Origin: Chitinophagaceae bacterium
GTDB lineage: Bacteria; Bacteroidota; Bacteroidia; Chitinophagales; Chitinophagaceae
Length of the DNA stretch: 11,821 nt
Reading direction: 5' to 3'
Assembly: GCA_947472635.1 (NCBI GenBank)
Contig: CANJDY010000046.1
Span: 1 to 11,821, forward strand
The notes beneath the pieces were generated by a model. It saw only the letters and a list, made by a program, of their open reading frames with translations, was not told the origin of the DNA and ran no database searches. Positions 8,012 to 11,821 of the stretch are shown here, in pieces. The first letter of the stretch is position 1, and each line of letters begins with the position of its first letter. Made by a program: the position numbers and the translations under genes.

Positions 8012-9529
8012 ATGCCTGCAAAATTCTTAATAAAAAATAGTATGAAAAAGAATAAAAAGACTGCCGCTCTTTCGCAATTAAAAACTGAACTGGGTCAACT
8101 ACCCAATAGTCGTAGGGAGTTTCTTAGCAATTCAATCAAAACAGCTTTGGGTACTTCCATTGTGATGGGCTTTCCAACCATTGTTCCAGCCAGTGTATTT
8201 GGAAAGAATGCACCTAGCAATCTAATCAATGTTGCTTCCATCGGTTGTGGCCGTATTTCAACCAGTCATGACATGACCGGTATTGCTAGATATGCTGGTG
8301 CCAGGATTATGGCTGTTTGTGACCTTGATAAAAAAAGGGCAAACAATGGACCTGCTGCAGTAAAAGCGAATTATTTGAAAGCTGCAAAATTCAATGGGGG
8401 ATTAACAGGGGATTGGAATATAAAAGTATATTATGATTACAAAGAACTGTTGGAGAATAAAAACATAGATGCAGTCCACATCAGCTTGCCCGACCACCAG
8501 CATGCCATCGTTGGTGTTCATGCTGTAAATGCGGGTAAAGATGTTTATCTGCAAAAGCCAGCGTCCTTAACTATTGAAGAGGGTAGAATATTGAGTAATG
8601 CTGTAAATAAAAGTGGGCGGATTTTACAAATGGGAAGCCAGCAACGTTCCGTAGACCCTTGGCCACAATTTAAAAAAGCCTGTGAACTGGTCCGCAATGG
8701 GCGAATTGGGCAACTTCAACGTGTAGAAGTAGGATTACCTGGAGACCCTGGTGGAGGAATCCCTGAGCGTATGGAAGTTCCTTCAAGCCTCAACTATGAT
8801 GCATGGTTAGGAGCTACTCCAGAAATTTATTATACTGAGGACCGAGTTCACTCTCAAGATGCATCACCCAAAGGGATTTCTAGCAGACCGGGTTGGCTTC
8901 GTTGTGAGCAATTCGGTGCTGGAATGATTACCGGATGGGGGGCACACCATATTGATATAGCGCATTGGGGAATGGGTACTGAATTGTCTGGCCCCATCGA
9001 AATCTGGGGTAATGCCTCTTTCCCTTCAGATGATTCAAATTACAAAGGCTTATGGAATGTTCATGGAATTTTTCATACCGAGGCAATGTATGCAAATGGT
9101 GTCCACATGTCAGTTTCCAATGAATTGCCTAATGGAGTTAAGTTCATTGGCTCAGAAGGATGGATATGGGTAACGAGAGGTAATTACAAAATTACTGAAA
9201 GCGATCCGGTAGCAGATAATGATGGCGTTAAACCAATTGATGCCAGTAATCCAAAAATTCTTCAGTCAGTTATAGGGGCAAATGAAATACATCTTTATGA
9301 AAGCTCAGAGCAGCACAGCAATTGGCTGGATTGTATTAAATCAAGAAAACAACCTTCTTCTCCTATAGAAGTTGGGCACCGCTCTTGCAGTGCCTGCCTA
9401 TTACACCAGATTGCCATGAAAGTTAAAAGGAAAATTTATTGGGATCCAACAACTGAAACGATTCAAAAAGGTGATGCTGAAGCCCAGGCAATGTTGTCAA
9501 GGCCTCGTCGTAAAAAATACGACTTCTGA
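8012..9529 (+). CDS. Tat-exported Gfo/Idh/MocA family oxidoreductase
   Basis: A 505-residue NAD(P)-binding oxidoreductase, probably acting on a sugar or glycoside in the periplasm. The N-terminus carries a twin-arginine motif SRREFLS (R34, R35) followed by a hydrophobic stretch to about residue 64, as expected for a protein exported folded with its cofactor. The Rossmann fold follows: INVASIGCGRIST (72-84), CDLDKKRA, and QKPAS with the catalytic Lys K182 (EKP signature with Q in place of E). GMITGWGAHHIDIAHWG (304-320) is the substrate-site helix; the usual DxxxH aspartate position is G308 while H312, H313 and D315 remain. The C-terminal part resembles the long 'bacterial type' C-terminal domain of this family in Bacteroidota and Planctomycetes. 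The annotated start gives a long n-region of 33 residues; ATG 8042 (M11) is an equally possible start. A second exported oxidoreductase follows 122 bases downstream on the same strand. Confidence 0.93.
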   Translation: MPAKFLIKNSMKKNKKTAALSQLKTELGQLPNSRREFLSNSIKTALGTSIVMGFPTIVPASVFGKNAPSNLINVASIGCGRISTSHDMTGIARYAGARIMAVCDLDKKRANNGPAAVKANYLKAAKFNGGLTGDWNIKVYYDYKELLENKNIDAVHISLPDHQHAIVGVHAVNAGKDVYLQKPASLTIEEGRILSNAVNKSGRILQMGSQQRSVDPWPQFKKACELVRNGRIGQLQRVEVGLPGDPGGGIPERMEVPSSLNYDAWLGATPEIYYTEDRVHSQDASPKGISSRPGWLRCEQFGAGMITGWGAHHIDIAHWGMGTELSGPIEIWGNASFPSDDSNYKGLWNVHGIFHTEAMYANGVHMSVSNELPNGVKFIGSEGWIWVTRGNYKITESDPVADNDGVKPIDASNPKILQSVIGANEIHLYESSEQHSNWLDCIKSRKQPSSPIEVGHRSCSACLLHQIAMKVKRKIYWDPTTETIQKGDAEAQAMLSRPRRKKYDF

Positions 9530-9559
9530 TAAAAAATTTGATAAAAAAATAGAATAAAC

Positions 9560-9596
9560 GTTGGAGCTTACCTTTCAACTATTTTGCTTTTCTATT
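9560..9596 (+). terminator. Weak hairpin with T-rich tail between the exported oxidoreductase genes
   Basis: GTTGGAG (9560-9566) can pair with TTTCAAC (9573-9579) through seven pairs, two of them G-T, followed by TATTTTGCTTTTCTATTT. It could be a partial terminator or attenuator that lowers expression of the second gene, or chance in AT-rich DNA. Confidence 0.3.
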
Positions 9597-9651
9597 TAAC
9601 TAAATTTTGTCCATCCTATTTAAGTAATAAATAAAATAAACAGTAACAATT

Positions 9652-11046
9652 ATGGCGATCTCTTTATTCTTGAACCCTATTAGAAATTGGGGAATGATTT
9701 TTTTGTTGGTGATTTGCAATAGCACCAAAGCTCAAAACCCCGTAAGGCTAATTACAATCGATCCAGGGCATTTCCATGCCGCACTTGTACAGAAAACAAT
9801 GTACAGTAATGTTGACCCAATTGTGTATGTATATGCACCGAAAGGGGATGATTTAAAAATGCACCTCGACAGAATCAACACCTATAATTTACGTGCTGAA
9901 AACCCCACCCACTGGAAAGAAGAAGTCTATACAGGGAATGACTTTTTTGTTAAAATGATTAAGGACAATGCGGAAGCATCAAAAAAAGAATCTGCAAGAA
10001 AGTCGGTAATTATATTAGCTGGTAATAACCAGAAAAAAACTGAATACATTTTCAAATCTTTGCAAAATGGCTTTAATGTATTTGCCGATAAACCCATGGT
10101 TATTGATGCGGCAGGTTTCGGACTATTGAAAAAGTCGTTTGAAATTGCTAAAAAACAGCAGTTGCTTTTGTATGATATTATGACAGAGCGATTTGAAATT
10201 ACCACTATTTTACAACGAGAACTTTCTAGCATGCCCGTTGTATTCGGCCAACTGGAAAAAGGCACCCTTGAAAATCCTGCCATTGTCAAAGAAAGTGTGC
10301 ACAATTTTTATAAGTATGTTTCTGGAGCAGTGTTGACCAGGCCTGCCTGGTTTTTAGATGCTGCCCAACAAGGAGAAGGAATAGTAGATGTTATGACACA
10401 TTTGGTTGACCTGGTTCAGTGGGAATGCTTTCCAGAACAAAAAATTGATTACTTACAAGATATTACAATAAATACTGCCAAACGATGGGCGACTGATATA
10501 ACGCTATCAAAGTTTAAAGAATTAACCAAACAAGAAAAATTTCCTGCCTACCTAAAAGCAAACATTACTGATACCACATTAAAAGTTTTTTGCAACGGAG
10601 AAATCAATTACATGATTAAAGGTGTTCATGCCAAAACAACTGCAATCTGGAATTACAAAGCACCTGTAGGAGCTGGTGATACCTATTATTCAATTATGCG
10701 AGGTACAAAAGCAAATATTGTCATTCGTCAGGGGGTTCAAGAACATTATACTGCTACGCTATATATTGAGCCGATGCAGGCCTATAATGAAAGTATTCTA
10801 CGAGAGCAGTTCAAAAATTTACAAATAAAATACCCAGGTATTGAACTGAAAAAATCTAGTGCAGGATGGGAAGTTGTTATCCCCGAAATATTAAAAGAAG
10901 GACATGAATCGCATTTTGGTAAGGTAACTGAAAAATACCTTGAATACTTAACAAAAGGCAATATTCCTGCTTGGGAGGTGCCCAACATGCTAGCAAAATA
11001 TTACACAACTATTAAGGGATTGGAAACAGCATTGAAAAATAAATGA
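9652..11046 (+). CDS. Sec-exported Gfo/Idh/MocA-like oxidoreductase with 'putative oxidoreductase C-terminal' domain
   Basis: A 464-residue protein with a Sec-type signal peptide (hydrophobic MIFLLVICNS, cleavage near TKA|Q28), hence periplasmic or surface. The NAD(P)-binding fold is recognisable by VIILAGNNQKK and FADKPMVID (catalytic Lys K147), and GEGIVDVMTHLVDLVQW (241-257) supplies the D246/H250 pair. The usual GxGxxG loop is replaced by IDPGHFHAALVQ (36-47), a feature I associate with the Bacteroidota family carrying the Pfam 'Oxidoreduct_C' domain (from memory). The C-terminal half, from about residue 270, would be that domain. Substrate and electron partner are unknown. It follows the Tat-type oxidoreductase by 122 bases and ends with tandem TGA stops 6 bases before a 46-bp palindrome. 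A later start at M15 would destroy the signal peptide, so ATG 9652 is preferred. Confidence 0.9.
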   Translation: MAISLFLNPIRNWGMIFLLVICNSTKAQNPVRLITIDPGHFHAALVQKTMYSNVDPIVYVYAPKGDDLKMHLDRINTYNLRAENPTHWKEEVYTGNDFFVKMIKDNAEASKKESARKSVIILAGNNQKKTEYIFKSLQNGFNVFADKPMVIDAAGFGLLKKSFEIAKKQQLLLYDIMTERFEITTILQRELSSMPVVFGQLEKGTLENPAIVKESVHNFYKYVSGAVLTRPAWFLDAAQQGEGIVDVMTHLVDLVQWECFPEQKIDYLQDITINTAKRWATDITLSKFKELTKQEKFPAYLKANITDTTLKVFCNGEINYMIKGVHAKTTAIWNYKAPVGAGDTYYSIMRGTKANIVIRQGVQEHYTATLYIEPMQAYNESILREQFKNLQIKYPGIELKKSSAGWEVVIPEILKEGHESHFGKVTEKYLEYLTKGNIPAWEVPNMLAKYYTTIKGLETALKNK

Positions 11047-11052
11047 TGAGAA

Positions 11053-11098
11053 ATTTGTACTGCGGATTAAAATAATTATTTTAATCCGCAGTACAAAT
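11053..11098. terminator. Perfect 46-bp palindrome after the oxidoreductase gene, likely terminator
   Basis: Arms of 23 bases with no mismatch, centred between 11075 and 11076; the outer half reads ATTTGTACTGCGGATT and the inner half is AT-only (AAAATAA/TTATTTT). It starts 6 bases after the gene's stop. In RNA it would form a very stable hairpin with a minimal loop. There is no T-tract after it on either strand, so it is atypical for an intrinsic terminator; it may stabilise the 3' end or act as a bidirectional terminator through its U-rich inner arm. Confidence 0.6.
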
Positions 11099-11472
11099 AA
11101 TAGAGATAAATGATATTGCTTACCCTTTTATAATTTATTCGTTGTTTGAAGTGAACCGAATAATAATTGCCAGTTTTACTTACCCCTTTTTTACTGATGA
11201 AAAAGAGCAAAAAAAAACCGGAAGAATATAAACTGTATTTCGAACTATCTAGAAAATAAAATTTACACATTGTAGTTGTGCCCTGATAGAATATTTATAA
11301 CAAAAGCGGCTGGCTCGATAATTTTCCTATATGAAGAAGGAAAGACTACCCCTCTACTTTTTGATGAAACCTTAAGACCGAAATAAGCATTTTGGCAAAT
11401 AGTGAAATCTATCGTTGCAAGAATTTTTTAGCTGTACTACAAAACACGCAACTAACTGCAATGGAAAGCAAA
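11099..11472. other. 374-base intergenic region, nothing recognised
   Basis: Lies between the convergent oxidoreductase gene and the small membrane-protein gene. AT-rich, with no ORF that looks coding on either strand, no tRNA and no clear terminator for the leftward transcript. A faint hairpin (GCAAATAG... CTATCGTTGC, 11395-11418) is too imperfect to call. Confidence 0.5.
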
Positions 11473-11718
11473 TTACAACTCATCCGAACTTTCGGGGAGA
11501 TGGTCGTATTCGCCCTTCACACAATAGTATCCAAAAATCATCAAACCAATTGCTATGGGAGTAAATATGGTGATAATGATGATCCAAGGTATTGGTTTGT
11601 TGATATCCTTAGTGCCGGCACTATCAATATTGTGAACTGCACCGCTCACCAGCAAATAAATCACAGCCGGAGCTAGGATCATCCAAAAAATACCCATAAA
11701 TTTTTTTACGCTATTCAT
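11473..11718 (-). CDS. Small two-helix membrane protein (DUF6814-like)
   Basis: An 81-residue protein beginning MNSVKKFMGIFWMILAP. Two predicted membrane helices (about 8-27 and 44-66) are joined by a short polar loop, and a charged tail ends in GYYCVKGEYDHLPESSDEL. I recognise it as the small Bacteroidota protein family usually found directly after an MFS transporter, which I believe is DUF6814; its function is unknown, perhaps an accessory subunit of the transporter. The frame is open further upstream to ATG 11778, but that 20-residue extension would overlap the transporter's 3' end; ATG 11718 matches the family's N-terminus and leaves a 10-base gap to the transporter stop. Confidence 0.8.
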   Translation of the reverse strand: MNSVKKFMGIFWMILAPAVIYLLVSGAVHNIDSAGTKDINKPIPWIIIITIFTPIAIGLMIFGYYCVKGEYDHLPESSDEL

Positions 11719-11728
11719 ATCAATATTT

Positions 11729-11821
11729 TTAATCGTTGATGTTTTTATCAATCTTATTGGTAAGATAAAAGGTTCCAATAACTAAACAAAGCCCTGCAAT
11801 TGAAATGGGATACCAAAGGCC
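11729..11821 (-). CDS. C-terminal end of a putative MFS transporter (cut by window edge)
   Basis: Thirty codons are visible before the stop at 11729-11731: LWYPISIAGLCLVIGTFYL followed by a polar tail TNKIDKNIND. This reads as the last membrane helix and cytosolic tail of an MFS transporter of the Bacteroidota sugar-transporter type. The family call rests mostly on the WYP... helix, the short tail and the following DUF6814-like gene 10 bases downstream. Substrate unknown; the rest of the gene is outside the window. Confidence 0.65.
   Translation of the reverse strand, partial: GLWYPISIAGLCLVIGTFYLTNKIDKNIND

Noticed and set aside
9927..10304. 125-codon minus-strand ORF inside the Sec-type oxidoreductase gene
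   Set aside because: Antisense to a region with conserved family motifs (FADKPMV); no family resemblance of its own.
11076..11270. 64-codon minus-strand ORF
   Set aside because: Phe/Tyr/Ser-rich translation of AT-rich intergenic DNA that ends within the palindrome; no coding signature.
11392..11676. 94-codon plus-strand ORF
   Set aside because: Antisense to the small membrane protein, whose N-terminus, helices and tail are recognisable.

Overview
The window looks like chromosomal DNA of a Bacteroidota bacterium, probably near Chitinophagaceae. It is AT-rich and has no Shine-Dalgarno-like sequences at the starts. A good match to the Bacteroidota promoter (TTG, then TAnnTTTG) lies at 7642-7670. 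The gene families are typical of that phylum: a GH3/serine-hydrolase fusion, a Tat-type Gfo/Idh/MocA oxidoreductase, an oxidoreductase of the type carrying a 'putative oxidoreductase C-terminal domain', and a small two-helix membrane protein ending in KGEYDHLPESS. All family calls are from motif recognition; no database was searched.

Layout. (1) 1-1837, minus strand: almost complete mutL, cut by the left edge, apparently starting at TTG. (2) 2017-4977, plus: a 986-residue exported fusion of a NagZ-like GH3 domain with a C-terminal SxxK serine hydrolase, ending at a strong terminator (4984-5032) shared with the convergent genes. (3) 7331-5032, minus: uxuA (mannonate dehydratase), then a cytosolic IolW/YdgJ-like Gfo/Idh/MocA dehydrogenase, a likely two-gene operon. 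(4) 7332-8011: a 680-base region without a clear gene, holding a good promoter for the rightward genes, a long leader and a possible decayed ORF. (5) 8012-11046, plus: two exported Gfo/Idh/MocA-type oxidoreductases, the first with a Tat signal and the second with a Sec-type signal, closed by a perfect 46-bp palindrome (11053-11098). (6) 11099-11472: no gene seen. (7) 11821-11473, minus: the last 30 codons of what looks like an MFS transporter, then a small membrane protein 10 bases downstream.

How the genes may work together (inference): the centre of the window (5032-11046) looks like a sugar-acid or glycoside catabolic locus. Two periplasmic oxidoreductases could oxidise or reduce a sugar outside the cytoplasm. 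Inside the cell, UxuA dehydrates D-mannonate to 2-keto-3-deoxygluconate, and the IolW-like dehydrogenase could supply the redox step that UxuB normally provides. The MFS fragment at the right edge may be the importer, but its substrate is unknown. mutL and the GH3 fusion are probably unrelated housekeeping or cell-wall genes. No mobile element, CRISPR array, tRNA or rRNA was seen.
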